From Balneolales bacterium (lineage in GTDB: Bacteria > Bacteroidota > Rhodothermia > Balneolales > Natronogracilivirgulaceae), in the NCBI GenBank assembly GCA_007132975.1, contig SLNO01000024.1, positions 16,258-80,257 on the forward strand: DNA of 64,000 nt. The letters run 5' to 3'. The translations under genes and the position numbers were made by a program. The notes below the pieces were generated by a model. That model had not been told where the DNA came from and did not search any database. It saw only the letters and a program-made list of their open reading frames with translations. Positions 15,707-24,376 of the stretch are shown in pieces. Positions within the stretch are counted from its first letter, which is position 1. Each line of letters begins with the position of its first letter.

Positions 15707-17344
15707 GTGGAAGATTCGCATCCCCAATCGATCCAACAAAGACCAGCCATTGCCGCTATTGCCACTGCGCTCGGTGAAGCGGGCATATCGGTGATACGGG
15801 TTTCAGGTGAAGGTGCGCTGGAGAAGGTGTCCCGCATTTTCAGGGGGAAGGATCTGTCCGCACAGTCGACGCATACTGCCCATTTCGGCAGAATAGTGGA
15901 CCGGCCGGATGCGGACGAGGCAACCGATTCCGGTGGCTTGCCGGACAGGGAAGTGGAACCGAATGTGGTCAGCGGAGATGGTCCGGGAAGCAAAGCCGGA
16001 TTGCTGCCAGAACCGCGAGTCATTGACGAAGTGGTGGCCACCATTTTCCGATCGCCACGGTCGTATACCGGTGAGGATACGGTCGAGATCTCGTGCCATG
16101 GCGGGGTGCTGGTGACCCAGGAAGTGCTTGAAGCGATTCTGCGCCAAGGGGTTCGTCATGCTGAGCCTGGGGAGTTCACCCAGCGGGCATTCCTGAACGG
16201 GAAGCTGGAACTGTCGCAGGCCGAGGCGGTGGCGGACATGATCCACGCCAGAAGCCGCAAGGCGGTCGAGGCGGCGGGACGCCAGCTCGAGGGCGAGCTC
16301 GGCAAACACGTCAGGGCTTTCCGGCAGCAGATCATCGACGCCACGGCCATGGTGGAATTGGAACTGGATTTCATCGAGGAGGATGTGGAGTTCGCCAACA
16401 AGGAAGAACTTGCGCGGTTGCTGGGGGATGTGCGCACCGAGATCGGACGGCTGCTTGAGACCTATGAGTCGGGGCGGCTGGTGCGCAACGGAGTGCAGAC
16501 GGTGTTCGTCGGGCGTCCCAATGCCGGGAAATCCACCCTGCTAAATACGCTTATGGGCAAGGAGCGGGCAATCGTTTCGGCCACGGCGGGCACCACGCGT
16601 GATGTGATTGATGCCGACTGGAGCTATGATGGACTGACGTTCACCCTGACCGACACGGCGGGATTGCGCGAGACGGCCGACGAGATCGAGTCGGAGGGCG
16701 TGCGGCGATCTGAGTCGGCGGTGGCCCGGGCCGATCTTATCCTCTATCTCAAGGATGTCTCCGAGCCGCCGGACGATGAAGAGCGCCGGCTGCTGGATCG
16801 CATCCGCGAACGGTCGGAGGGCAAGGTGCTGCTGAACGTGGGGACAAAACTGGATCTGGCCGATCCGGCCATTCGTGAAGAGCTGTTGCGTCAGGTGCAG
16901 GCCGCATCCACCAGTAAACCGGAGAAACCGGCGGGCCGTGGAGGTGCGGACCCGGACGGCGATAGTGATGATCCGGGTAAGGATGATGTGGCATCTGGTG
17001 TCGGCAGCGTTGCATCGGACACGACACGCTTTGATGCGATCATATCCGCCAGGGACGGTACGGGCATTGAGGAGCTCAAGCGCCGGATGCGCGCCGAGGT
17101 GCTGCACCACAAGGAGATAGACACCGGGCAGGTGATGATCACATCCACCCGCCACCGGGATGCGCTGGAAAAGGCGCGGCATCATGTGGACGAGGCGCTG
17201 CGGGCGCTTGAGGGTGGCATGACCGGCGATTTTCTGGCCATTGACCTGCGGGCGGCGCTTGGAGAGCTTGGGGCCATTACCGGGGAGATCACCACGGAGG
17301 ATCTGTTAGACAGCATATTTTCGCGGTTCTGCATCGGCAAGTAA
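15707..17344 (+). CDS. mnmE: MnmE (TrmE), tRNA U34 modification GTPase
   Basis: MnmE with MnmG installs the carboxymethylaminomethyl group on U34 of certain tRNAs. The 545-residue protein has the tetrahydrofolate-binding N-terminal domain, helical domain and inserted G domain: G1 GRPNAGKS (269-276), G2 TTRD, G3 DTAG (316-319), and the essential C-terminal FCIGK with its Cys. Two insertions are unusual. One is ~38 residues (66-103) inside the folate domain, before VIDEVVATIFRSPRSYTGED; the other is ~45 residues of Asp/Gly/Lys-rich sequence (398-442) before the G5 SARDG. G4 reads TKLD instead of NKxD. The start is GTG 15707. It stands alone, without mnmG beside it. Confidence 0.95.
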   Translation: MEDSHPQSIQQRPAIAAIATALGEAGISVIRVSGEGALEKVSRIFRGKDLSAQSTHTAHFGRIVDRPDADEATDSGGLPDREVEPNVVSGDGPGSKAGLLPEPRVIDEVVATIFRSPRSYTGEDTVEISCHGGVLVTQEVLEAILRQGVRHAEPGEFTQRAFLNGKLELSQAEAVADMIHARSRKAVEAAGRQLEGELGKHVRAFRQQIIDATAMVELELDFIEEDVEFANKEELARLLGDVRTEIGRLLETYESGRLVRNGVQTVFVGRPNAGKSTLLNTLMGKERAIVSATAGTTRDVIDADWSYDGLTFTLTDTAGLRETADEIESEGVRRSESAVARADLILYLKDVSEPPDDEERRLLDRIRERSEGKVLLNVGTKLDLADPAIREELLRQVQAASTSKPEKPAGRGGADPDGDSDDPGKDDVASGVGSVASDTTRFDAIISARDGTGIEELKRRMRAEVLHHKEIDTGQVMITSTRHRDALEKARHHVDEALRALEGGMTGDFLAIDLRAALGELGAITGEITTEDLLDSIFSRFCIGK

Positions 17345-17400
17345 ATCTGAAAAGAAAATAGCAGGGTACGGCATCACTTGTTTTCCGCATCTCCGGATGC

Positions 17401-18267
17401 TTTTTCTGCCCTGATACACCAGACCAGGCTGTCATTTGGATAGACAAGGAAGACGAGAGTTTCCGCTCAATTAGAGATGCAGAATCCCTGATAGCCCATA
17501 TCAAGGAGCATTCGCCGCCGAATCTGTCAAAAATCATCATCATTATAGATGAAATCCAGGAGATCACGGACTTTGAATCGGCAATTCGCTACTTCGCCGC
17601 AAAGGAGCAGTACGACATTTACATCACCGGCAGCAATTCGGATATGCTTTCCGGAGAGCTGTCGTCCCGGCTGACCGGGCGGTTTGTAGAAATACCGGTG
17701 TTCGGACTCGATTTCAATGAATTTTGCACCTTTCATAATAAGGAACAAAATTCCGAAAGCATGAAACTGTTCCTGAAATCCCAAAAGGTCATCATTTCGG
17801 TCAATACAGTGCTCGACTACCTGGGGTATCTTGCCGCCAGCCATCTTGCAATGCCGGTTAAACGGCTGGACATTCGGGGTAAAAAAACATTTGAGGTCGG
17901 GGAGAAGTACTATTTTCAGGATACAGTCATCCGCAACGCCCTGTTCGGGTATCGCATTTCCGATATCGGTCAAATCATGGAAAATGTCGTCTGGCACCAC
18001 CTGGTATCGCATAGATATGAGGTGTTCACCGGCGACCAGGGTGGACGGGAAATCGACTTTGTCGCCATTAGGAACAATGAACGCATCTACATCCAGGTGG
18101 CATATTTACTTGCGAGTGAATCCACCATAGCAAGGGAGTCTGGCAATCTGCTTGAAATCCGGGATAATTACAGGAAAATTGTTGTGAGCATGGATGATTT
18201 TGCGGGTGGCTCGCAAGAAGGGATTGAGCACGTGCGCCTCATCGATTTTCTCAAGAAGTTCGATTAG
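17401..18267 (+). pseudogene. Decayed AAA_14/DUF4143 ATPase
   Basis: An open frame from 17362 contains the middle and end of a DUF4143-type ATPase. It has Walker B IIIIIDEIQEI (17536-17568), the sensor region YITGSNSDMLSGELSSRL and the C-terminal DUF4143 part (ISVNTVLDYLGYLAAS, EIDFVAIRNN, IYIQVAYLLASESTIARE). The whole N-terminus with Walker A (GARQVGKTT) is missing; the frame joins mnmE's downstream sequence instead. About 80-100 residues that normally follow 'GLDFNEFCTF' (the YLRYGGMP part) are also deleted, so the frame jumps to the LKSQK winged-helix part. It is therefore a 5'-truncated, internally deleted remnant. An ATG at 17644 could still give a 207-residue fragment. Confidence 0.8.
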
Positions 18268-18360
18268 GAAGATTTTTCCGCTCTGCCGGTTCCGGTTGCA
18301 GACGCGGAGTGGGACCCTGATCCGCAAAATGGTGCTTGTGCGATGACCGGGAATCGGTTT

Positions 18361-20310
18361 CTATTTCACCAATGTCATGGTGCGCGTCAGCACCTTGCGC
18401 GCAGGATTACGGCCCGTTAGGCCCTGATTGTGCCCCACTCTACTATCATTGTCCATGCCGACACCGGCTGCGAAGTAACCGCCCACTTGCAGCCTGCTGA
18501 TGTAGACACCGCTGGACAGTCCGGATGCATCAAAATCAACAGTATGCCGTCCGGCCTGCCGCCGTTCGTTGACCAGCAGGGCTACGCGCCGCCCAAGCAT
18601 ATCGAATATTTCAAGGCGCACATCAGCGGCCTCAGTCAAGCTGAACGAGATTCGGGTTGTGGGATTGAAAGGGTTGGGATGGTTTTGCGACAACCTGATT
18701 TCCAGCGCGGTATCCTCATGCGGCCCTGGATCTGATACATAGGTATCCGTATCCTGCATGGACATGTGCGGGTATCCGTTATTAACGGAGTGGTCGGTAT
18801 CGTGAATCCATGTATGTTCGAAATTCCAGTTTGCAAAAACACCCTCTGCGTAGGGATAGGTCATTTCGTCGGTTGTGCGTCCGTATCCTCCATCACTCTC
18901 ATCCTGTTCCGTTTTCTCGATATCGTAGTAGGAGTCAATGACGTTTTCGGATGAATCGCCGTCATTCAGGCCCACGAGGCCCCCTGCCTGATCGGCGTCA
19001 AAGACTTTTCCGACGGCATAGGAATTGGTGATTTTTCCACTGCGCCGATTTGCTTCGGTATTGTGGCCAACCAGCCCTCCGACCATGTTATCGCCTTTGA
19101 CACTGCCTGTCGCATATGAATTTTCAATGATTGCATATGATGAGTTCACACCTGCAAGGCCACCAACCCGGACATCTCCATCCACCGATCCCGTTGCAAA
19201 AGCCCTGATGATACTTCCTCGGTTTGATCCCACCAGTCCACCGATCTGGCCCAGCCCCCCGGAGCCTGTCACGTTGCCCGATGCGAATGTCTGATGCCGC
19301 CAGTATGAAGTTGGATAATAGATGATTTCGCCATTATCGGTATCCCCTACAAGTCCGCCTATAAAGGACTCTCCATCAACATCACCGGTCGCATAGGAGT
19401 CGGCAATTTTGCTGTTATGAAGATAACCGACCAGTCCCCCCACTCTCCATACACCCGTGACATTGCCGGTGGCGTAACAATTTACCAAATCATATCCCCT
19501 GCCGGGATTGTATGATCCTGCAAGACCTCCGACTCTGTTGCCTGTGCCGGTGACGTCCCCAGTAGCATGGGAAGTGCTAATGGAGCTCCTCAGATTAACC
19601 AAGCCCGCCAGGCCTCCGGCGTACGTGAGACCCTCCCCGGTGCCTGTGACATTGCCGTCAGCATGGGACCTGTCGATGCGTGCATCAGCGGTAACACGGC
19701 CAGCCAGTCCGCCAACAGCGTATTCACCGGTTACATCTGCAGACGCATGCGAATCGGTTATGATGGCGCCCTGCTGTCTGATCTCTCCGACAAGTGCACC
19801 GACAGAAGTGTGCCCATTGAGGACGCCTGAAGCATAAACCCCTGATATGGTTCCTTCTACATTACGGCCAGCCAGTCCACCAACATTATTTTGGCCAGTG
19901 ATATCGATATCGGCCAAGGTCACATTTTTGATGAGGGCTCCTTCCGTATCGGCGAAAAGACCTTGATGATCTTCATCGGGGCGATATATATAGAGTCCGC
20001 TGATGGTATGACCGTCACCGTCGAGGGTTCCGGTAAACGGAGCATTATCGGGGTCATTCCAGTCGATATAAATCCCGATGGCCTCCCAGCCATTTTCTTC
20101 ATTCCATGGTGCAATACCCAGGTCGATATCGTCCACCAGAATGAAGTGTGCACTCAAGTGATCCCGGACATTGTGCAATTGTTCGGCAGTCTGGATTTGC
20201 CAGGGACTGTCAGGTGTACCGTCACCGCCGGCAAACTGTGAGTGAGCGGTTCCGGAAAAGGCGAGGAGAAATAATGCAATGAGCGGAAAAGCGCTGTAAT
20301 AACGGTTCAT
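18361..20310 (-). CDS. Secreted GLUG-repeat protein with type IX secretion domain
   Basis: This 649-residue protein begins with a signal peptide (residues 1-24, ending GTAHSQ). It is followed by about ten GLUG-type repeats (VGGLAGxN ... ISxSYATGxVxG; residues ~125-480), a beta-rich module found in bacterial surface proteins and adhesins. The C-terminus is a type IX sorting domain (LSQNHPNPFNPTTRISFSL ... SSGVYISRL ... MTLVK). Just before the last strand, about 28 residues (GYFAAGVGMDNDSRVGHNQG and following) are inserted where the domain is normally continuous. The start codon directly abuts a copy of the 100-bp dispersed element (20311-20409), which would form its leader. Confidence 0.92.
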   Translation of the reverse strand: MNRYYSAFPLIALFLLAFSGTAHSQFAGGDGTPDSPWQIQTAEQLHNVRDHLSAHFILVDDIDLGIAPWNEENGWEAIGIYIDWNDPDNAPFTGTLDGDGHTISGLYIYRPDEDHQGLFADTEGALIKNVTLADIDITGQNNVGGLAGRNVEGTISGVYASGVLNGHTSVGALVGEIRQQGAIITDSHASADVTGEYAVGGLAGRVTADARIDRSHADGNVTGTGEGLTYAGGLAGLVNLRSSISTSHATGDVTGTGNRVGGLAGSYNPGRGYDLVNCYATGNVTGVWRVGGLVGYLHNSKIADSYATGDVDGESFIGGLVGDTDNGEIIYYPTSYWRHQTFASGNVTGSGGLGQIGGLVGSNRGSIIRAFATGSVDGDVRVGGLAGVNSSYAIIENSYATGSVKGDNMVGGLVGHNTEANRRSGKITNSYAVGKVFDADQAGGLVGLNDGDSSENVIDSYYDIEKTEQDESDGGYGRTTDEMTYPYAEGVFANWNFEHTWIHDTDHSVNNGYPHMSMQDTDTYVSDPGPHEDTALEIRLSQNHPNPFNPTTRISFSLTEAADVRLEIFDMLGRRVALLVNERRQAGRHTVDFDASGLSSGVYISRLQVGGYFAAGVGMDNDSRVGHNQGLTGRNPARKVLTRTMTLVK

Positions 20311-20409
20311 CAGATTATGATTTTGGATTTATGAGGTCGTCACTTCAACTGTCCAAGGCGTTAATAATCATGCACCTGTGCGACAGGACTGTGGTCAGGA
20401 ACATTTCAG
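20311..20409 (-). repeat. 100-bp dispersed leader element, copy L
   Basis: This copy is oriented toward and directly abutting the start codon of the GLUG-repeat gene. It aligns over its whole length with the 21942 copy: AAATGTTCCTGACC at the 5' end, CACAGGTGCATGATTATTAA in the middle and ATAAATCCAAAAT near the 3' end. It is one of the most diverged copies. The inverted repeat is damaged and the small internal frame (MIINALDS) is cut short by a stop. Confidence 0.75.
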
Positions 20410-20820
20410 TTGAAGTCAAAAAAACAATGAACAGGAGACCAAATACTATGCGGATTCTATTCGCTCGGTCCTGAATGCGATGGTCCGGCTGCATCTCTGT
20501 GGTGTTGCTGCGACATGGATCCGGAATGAATACTGTACTTGTCGCTGAGAAACCCTCTTTCTCTGGACATAAATAATGGATATGGCAAACAAGCAACTCT
20601 TACACTTCGATGTAAAATGCTGAATTGAATTGAAAAAACAAAAAAAATCGGCGCTGGATCACAGCATGTGCTCGTTTTTACTGAGTGAAATTATGATTGG
20701 TCAGGGTTTGTTACTGCTACAGCGGCACGTAGTTTATTATGAACTAAAATTGTGTGATATCTGGGAATTATTGGAGAATCTACATGATAGCTTGGAACAT
20801 GCCCAATTGAATGGGTTGTT
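20410..20820. other. Spacer of about 410 bases with no supported gene
   Basis: This stretch lies between two copies of the dispersed element (20311-20409 on - and 20821-20865 on +). It is AT-richer than the surrounding genes. A TTG-initiated frame at 20630-20854 reads through part of it and through the element fragment, and it lacks any recognisable feature. I see no promoter, RNA or terminator that I can defend. Confidence 0.5.
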
Positions 20821-20865
20821 GTCATGGACGTTCTATGTGACCTTGGAAATCTAATTTTTTAAACA
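20821..20865 (+). repeat. 3' half of the dispersed element, copy G
   Basis: GTCATGGACGTTCTATGTGA and the following CTAATTTTTTAAACAG match the 3' half of the element (3' arm of the inverted repeat, end of the internal frame, TTTTAAACAG end). The 5' half is not recognisable. It ends 16 bases before the MscS start codon, and its frame reads VMDVLCDLGNLIF before TAA. Confidence 0.7.
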
Positions 20866-20881
20866 GTTAAAATATCAGCCA

Positions 20882-21883
20882 ATGGAAGAGCAACCAATCG
20901 ATCAGCCAGTCGACATAGAGATAAACAATGATCAAGTTTTTGAAGAGCAACCCATTGAAGAACTCATAGCCGAGTTTGCCGTGACCGGGAAGGAGTGGGT
21001 GATCAATGATCTGCCGGGAGTGATCGTGGTCATTGCCATTTTCATTATCCTGTTCAAAGTGGTCAGCATCGTTTTCCGCAAAATCCGAAAAAACCTGATC
21101 AACCGTGCGGAAAAAAAAGAGGAAGTGGACTCGAACGAAGCGGCAAAACGCATCAACACCCTGACAAGCATTTCCCATGGTTTTGTAAGGGTGCTTCTCT
21201 GGATACTGTTCTTTATGATGCTGCTGCAGAACGTGGGGATCAATATCGGACCCATCCTGGCCAGTGTGGGTATCATCAGTCTTGCCGTCGGATTCGGAGC
21301 GCAGGAGCTGGTCAGGGATTACATCTCGGGCTTCTTCATGCTCCTGGAAGACCAGATACGCGCCGGCGATGTCGCCATTCTTAACGGAACCGGCGGTTTT
21401 GTGGAGAAAATTGAACTACGGACCACTACTCTGCGCGATTTTTCCGGTATCGTGCACGTCTTCCAGAACGGAAAGATCAACTCGCTGTCGAACATGACCA
21501 AGGAGTGGTCGGCCATGGTGTTCGACATCGGCGTGGCGTACAAGGAGGATGTGGATGAGGTCATGGATATCATGAAGCAGGTCGGCGACGAACTCTGCGA
21601 GGATCCCGATTTCAAGGACCTGATCCTGCCGCCGGTAGAGATCTTCGGCCTGGATGATTTCGCCGACAGCGCCCTGGTCATCAAGGCGCGCATCCGCACA
21701 AAGCCTATCCAGCAGTGGACCGTGGGACGCGAATACCGAAAGCGGCTGAAAAAAGCCTTCGACCAGAAAAATGTTGAAATCCCGTTCCCGCACAGGACCA
21801 TCTACTGGGGCGAGGAGATCAATTCACTTAAAGTTGATGCGAATAACCACATCAAAGGCGAGATTAGGAGCAAAAACGAGTAA
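20882..21883 (+). CDS. Small-conductance mechanosensitive channel (MscS family)
   Basis: This 333-residue inner-membrane channel has an acidic N-terminal tail (residues 1-40), about three helices (~42-70, ~97-120, ~127-150) and the conserved pore/beta-domain sequence. The latter includes SVGIISLAVGFGAQELVRD, FFMLLEDQIRAGD, then GFVEKIELRTTTLRDFSG, VFQNGKINSLSNMT and a C-terminal alpha/beta domain ending near RTIYWGEE. Such channels release solutes under osmotic down-shock. The start ATG 20882 lies 16 bases after a fragment of the dispersed element. A second MscS-type gene lies at 36764-37849 on the other strand. Confidence 0.93.
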   Translation: MEEQPIDQPVDIEINNDQVFEEQPIEELIAEFAVTGKEWVINDLPGVIVVIAIFIILFKVVSIVFRKIRKNLINRAEKKEEVDSNEAAKRINTLTSISHGFVRVLLWILFFMMLLQNVGINIGPILASVGIISLAVGFGAQELVRDYISGFFMLLEDQIRAGDVAILNGTGGFVEKIELRTTTLRDFSGIVHVFQNGKINSLSNMTKEWSAMVFDIGVAYKEDVDEVMDIMKQVGDELCEDPDFKDLILPPVEIFGLDDFADSALVIKARIRTKPIQQWTVGREYRKRLKKAFDQKNVEIPFPHRTIYWGEEINSLKVDANNHIKGEIRSKNE

Positions 21884-21941
21884 CCGGGCACTCCGGAAAC
21901 GGAGTGATTAACGCTCCGGCCTGAGTACTTTGCAAAACCAC

Positions 21942-22041
21942 ATGAAATGTCCATGACCGGACATCTACCGGTCACACAGGAGTATGATTAAAAACGTCAT
22001 GGACATTCTATCTGACCATATAAATCCAACATTTTAAACAG
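21942..22041 (+). repeat. 100-bp dispersed leader element, copy A
   Basis: This is the reference copy. It begins ATGAAATGTCC and ends TTTTAAACAG immediately before ATG 22042. Its parts are a 12-bp inverted repeat AATGTCCATGAC / GTCATGGACATT, an inner hairpin GACCGG-ACATCTA-CCGGTC that overlaps the 5' arm by three bases, an AGGAG motif, and a frame 21984-22037 coding MIKNVMDILSDHINPTF with its TAA 4 bases before the next ATG. Unlike other copies, the following ATG opens only a 5-codon frame and a terminator follows at once. It is identical over at least 103 bases to the copy at 62699-62798. Confidence 0.92.
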
Positions 22042-22044
22042 ATG

Positions 22045-22084
22045 AAAGAGCCGTTCTGATTTGTTTCAGGATGGCTCTTTTTGC
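22045..22084 (+). terminator. Rho-independent terminator after element copy A
   Basis: AAAGAGCC (22045-22052) pairs perfectly with GGCTCTTT (22073-22080) around a 20-base loop, and the 3' arm continues into a T run (TTTTT). It would stop transcripts coming through the dispersed element. It may also serve the MscS gene, whose stop codon is about 160 bases upstream. Confidence 0.7.
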
Positions 22085-22301
22085 ATTATTAGGCTTGTAA
22101 CCATCGGCACCGTTGGCATCACCTCCATTGGCATTACCACTAGTATTGCACGAGCTGTTTTTCCAGCATAGTTTTCCAGCAGAGATTGTATTATATCATT
22201 ATCTCATTCCATCCCTAAACCAACCTGGAGTTGAAATGCGCCATTTTGCAATTCCTTTGACGTCATTGATGAACACTTCAGGGAAATCTCGAAAATTGAA
22301 T

Positions 22302-24278
22302 ATGGAAAGATCAAAGTTGCCCCGAATCACACCCAGTGTCTTGATCCCGATTCTTATACTGCTGGCGCTGCCTGTTCTGGCGCAACCCGGGCTTCCCAGG
22401 ATCCTGAGCGACGGGATGGTCCTGCAGCGTGATCAGGAAGTCAGGATTTGGGGATGGGACGATCCCGGTTCCAGAGTGGAAGTGTCCTTCCGTCATGAAA
22501 CGTTCACAGGCAAAGCGGATGACAGCGGGCGATGGACTGTCGCCATAATTTCCGGGGAAGCCGGCGGGCCTTTTGAAATGGAGATGAGGTCCGGGGATCA
22601 GCCCGAACCGGTGACCATCCGGGATATTCTGGTTGGCGAGGTTTGGGTCGCTTCTGGTCAGTCAAACATGGAACTTCGCCTGGACTTGGTGCATCCAAAC
22701 AGAGAAGACCGGTATGCCATCGCAAACTACCCCGGTATCCGCCATTTTGAAGTGCCAAACCGGTATGACTTCCAGAATCCCCGGGAGGATTTGTCCGGCG
22801 GACAGTGGGTCGCCTCCTGCAGCAGCAGTATCCACCGGTTCTCCGCTGCCGCCCACTATTTTGCGATCCATATCCACGAGCATCTGGGTGTTCCGGTTGG
22901 GATAATCAACACGAGTATGGGCGGCTCTCCCGCAGAGTCGTGGATGAGCGAGGAAGCGCTGAAGGCATTTCCCGTCCACTACGAGGAAGCGCAGCTGTTC
23001 AAGGATGACGCGCTTATCAGACAGATTGAGCAGGAAGATCGTGAGCGTATAAACGCCTGGCACGAAAAGGTCACGGCAGAGGATGCGGGATACCGGGCTT
23101 CCGACGCACCCTGGCATGCCCGCGAAATTGACGTGACCGGCTGGGACACCATGACGGTCCCGGGCTATTGGGCAGACGACATCGGGAGGGAGGTGAATGG
23201 TGTCTTCTGGTTCCGCAAGGAGGTCGAGGTTCCCGGGTCCATGACCGGACAGCCGGCGCGCCTTGATCTGGGCCGTATCGTGGATGCTGATTCCATCTTT
23301 ATTAATGGCGTTTTTGTCGGGAATACCACTTATCAGTATCCGCCCAGATGGTATGATGTCCCTGATGGTATATTAGAGGATGGGGTCAATACCTTTGCCA
23401 TTCGTGTGGTGAATGAACGGGGACGCGGGGGTTTTGTCCTCGACAAGCCGTTTGAACTTTCCACCCCCAATGATACCATCGACCTTAGAGGCACATGGCA
23501 TTATCGTATGGGGGCAGAGATGCCGCCGCTTGAGGGACCAACCTTTATTCGCTGGAAGCCGCTTGGCCTTTTTAATGCCATGATCGCGCCAATTGTTGAT
23601 TATCGGATCAGGGGGGCGATCTGGTATCAGGGGGAATCCAACACGGGTCGCCCGGACGAATATTCGGAGCTGTTTCCAGCTATGATAGCGGACTGGAGAA
23701 ATCACTGGCACCAGGGCGAGTTTCCATTTCTTTATGTCCAGCTTGCAAACTACATGGAGTCATCCGACCGCCCGCAAGACAGCAACTGGGCGCGTTTGCG
23801 GGAGTCTCAGCTGAAGACGCTATCGGTTCCCGGTACCGGAATGGCTGTGGCTATAGATATCGGCGAGTGGAATGACATCCACCCGCTTAACAAATGGGAT
23901 GTTGGCGACCGGCTGGCACTGGCTGCCCGGCATGTTGCCTATGGTGAAGACCTTGTCTGGTCAGGTCCATTGTATGAGGAAATGGCTGTGAGTGGGGATA
24001 CGGTTCGGATATCGTTCACGCACACCGGAAGCGGATTGAAAGCTGATGGCAATGACGCGGGCAAAGTGCGTCACGTTACCATTGCAGGTGAGGAGCGTAA
24101 ATTTGTCTGGGCGGAAGCCTGGGTTGAGGGTGATCACATGCTGGTGCGCAGCGATGAAGTACCGGATCCGGTGGCAGTGCGCTATGCCTGGTCCGATAAT
24201 CCGGACTCGGCCAACCTGTACAACAGGGAGGGTTTGCCGGCATCACCGTTCCGGACGGATGACTGGGACCTGGAGTAA
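22302..24278 (+). CDS. Secreted sialate O-acetylesterase (SASA family)
   Basis: This 658-residue carbohydrate esterase has the SGNH-like motifs of the SASA domain (PF03629): nucleophile Ser121 in VASGQSNMEL, WYQGESN with Glu445 and DIHP with Asp525/His527. Between the two SASA halves (residues ~260-400) lies a beta-galactosidase-like jelly-roll domain (FWFRKEVEVPG, RLDLGRIVDADSIFINGVFV), typical for this family. ATG 22302 is chosen because a signal peptide (SVLIPILILLALPVLAQ) follows directly, although the frame is open back to 22113. It likely removes acetyl groups from sialic acids or other glycans in the periplasm. It stands alone on the + strand. Confidence 0.9.
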   Translation: MERSKLPRITPSVLIPILILLALPVLAQPGLPRILSDGMVLQRDQEVRIWGWDDPGSRVEVSFRHETFTGKADDSGRWTVAIISGEAGGPFEMEMRSGDQPEPVTIRDILVGEVWVASGQSNMELRLDLVHPNREDRYAIANYPGIRHFEVPNRYDFQNPREDLSGGQWVASCSSSIHRFSAAAHYFAIHIHEHLGVPVGIINTSMGGSPAESWMSEEALKAFPVHYEEAQLFKDDALIRQIEQEDRERINAWHEKVTAEDAGYRASDAPWHAREIDVTGWDTMTVPGYWADDIGREVNGVFWFRKEVEVPGSMTGQPARLDLGRIVDADSIFINGVFVGNTTYQYPPRWYDVPDGILEDGVNTFAIRVVNERGRGGFVLDKPFELSTPNDTIDLRGTWHYRMGAEMPPLEGPTFIRWKPLGLFNAMIAPIVDYRIRGAIWYQGESNTGRPDEYSELFPAMIADWRNHWHQGEFPFLYVQLANYMESSDRPQDSNWARLRESQLKTLSVPGTGMAVAIDIGEWNDIHPLNKWDVGDRLALAARHVAYGEDLVWSGPLYEEMAVSGDTVRISFTHTGSGLKADGNDAGKVRHVTIAGEERKFVWAEAWVEGDHMLVRSDEVPDPVAVRYAWSDNPDSANLYNREGLPASPFRTDDWDLE

Positions 24279-24376
24279 GCAATGCCGTCGCGTCATAAAG
24301 AGCGTTATGCTTCTAAGCGAGAAATGTTCTTTTTCAAAATTCTGAAGTCAAAAAAATCAATGTGAACAGGAGTTTC

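Noticed and set aside
15583..16044. N-terminal extension of the aminopropyltransferase frame
   Set aside because: It overlaps mnmE on the other strand. ATG 15582 gives the normal domain start and length.
20630..20854. 74-codon frame upstream of the MscS gene
   Set aside because: It has a TTG start, no domain, and runs out of frame through a fragment of the dispersed element.
22113..22301. Upstream extension of the sialate esterase frame
   Set aside because: The signal peptide begins only after ATG 22302; the extension has no coding character.
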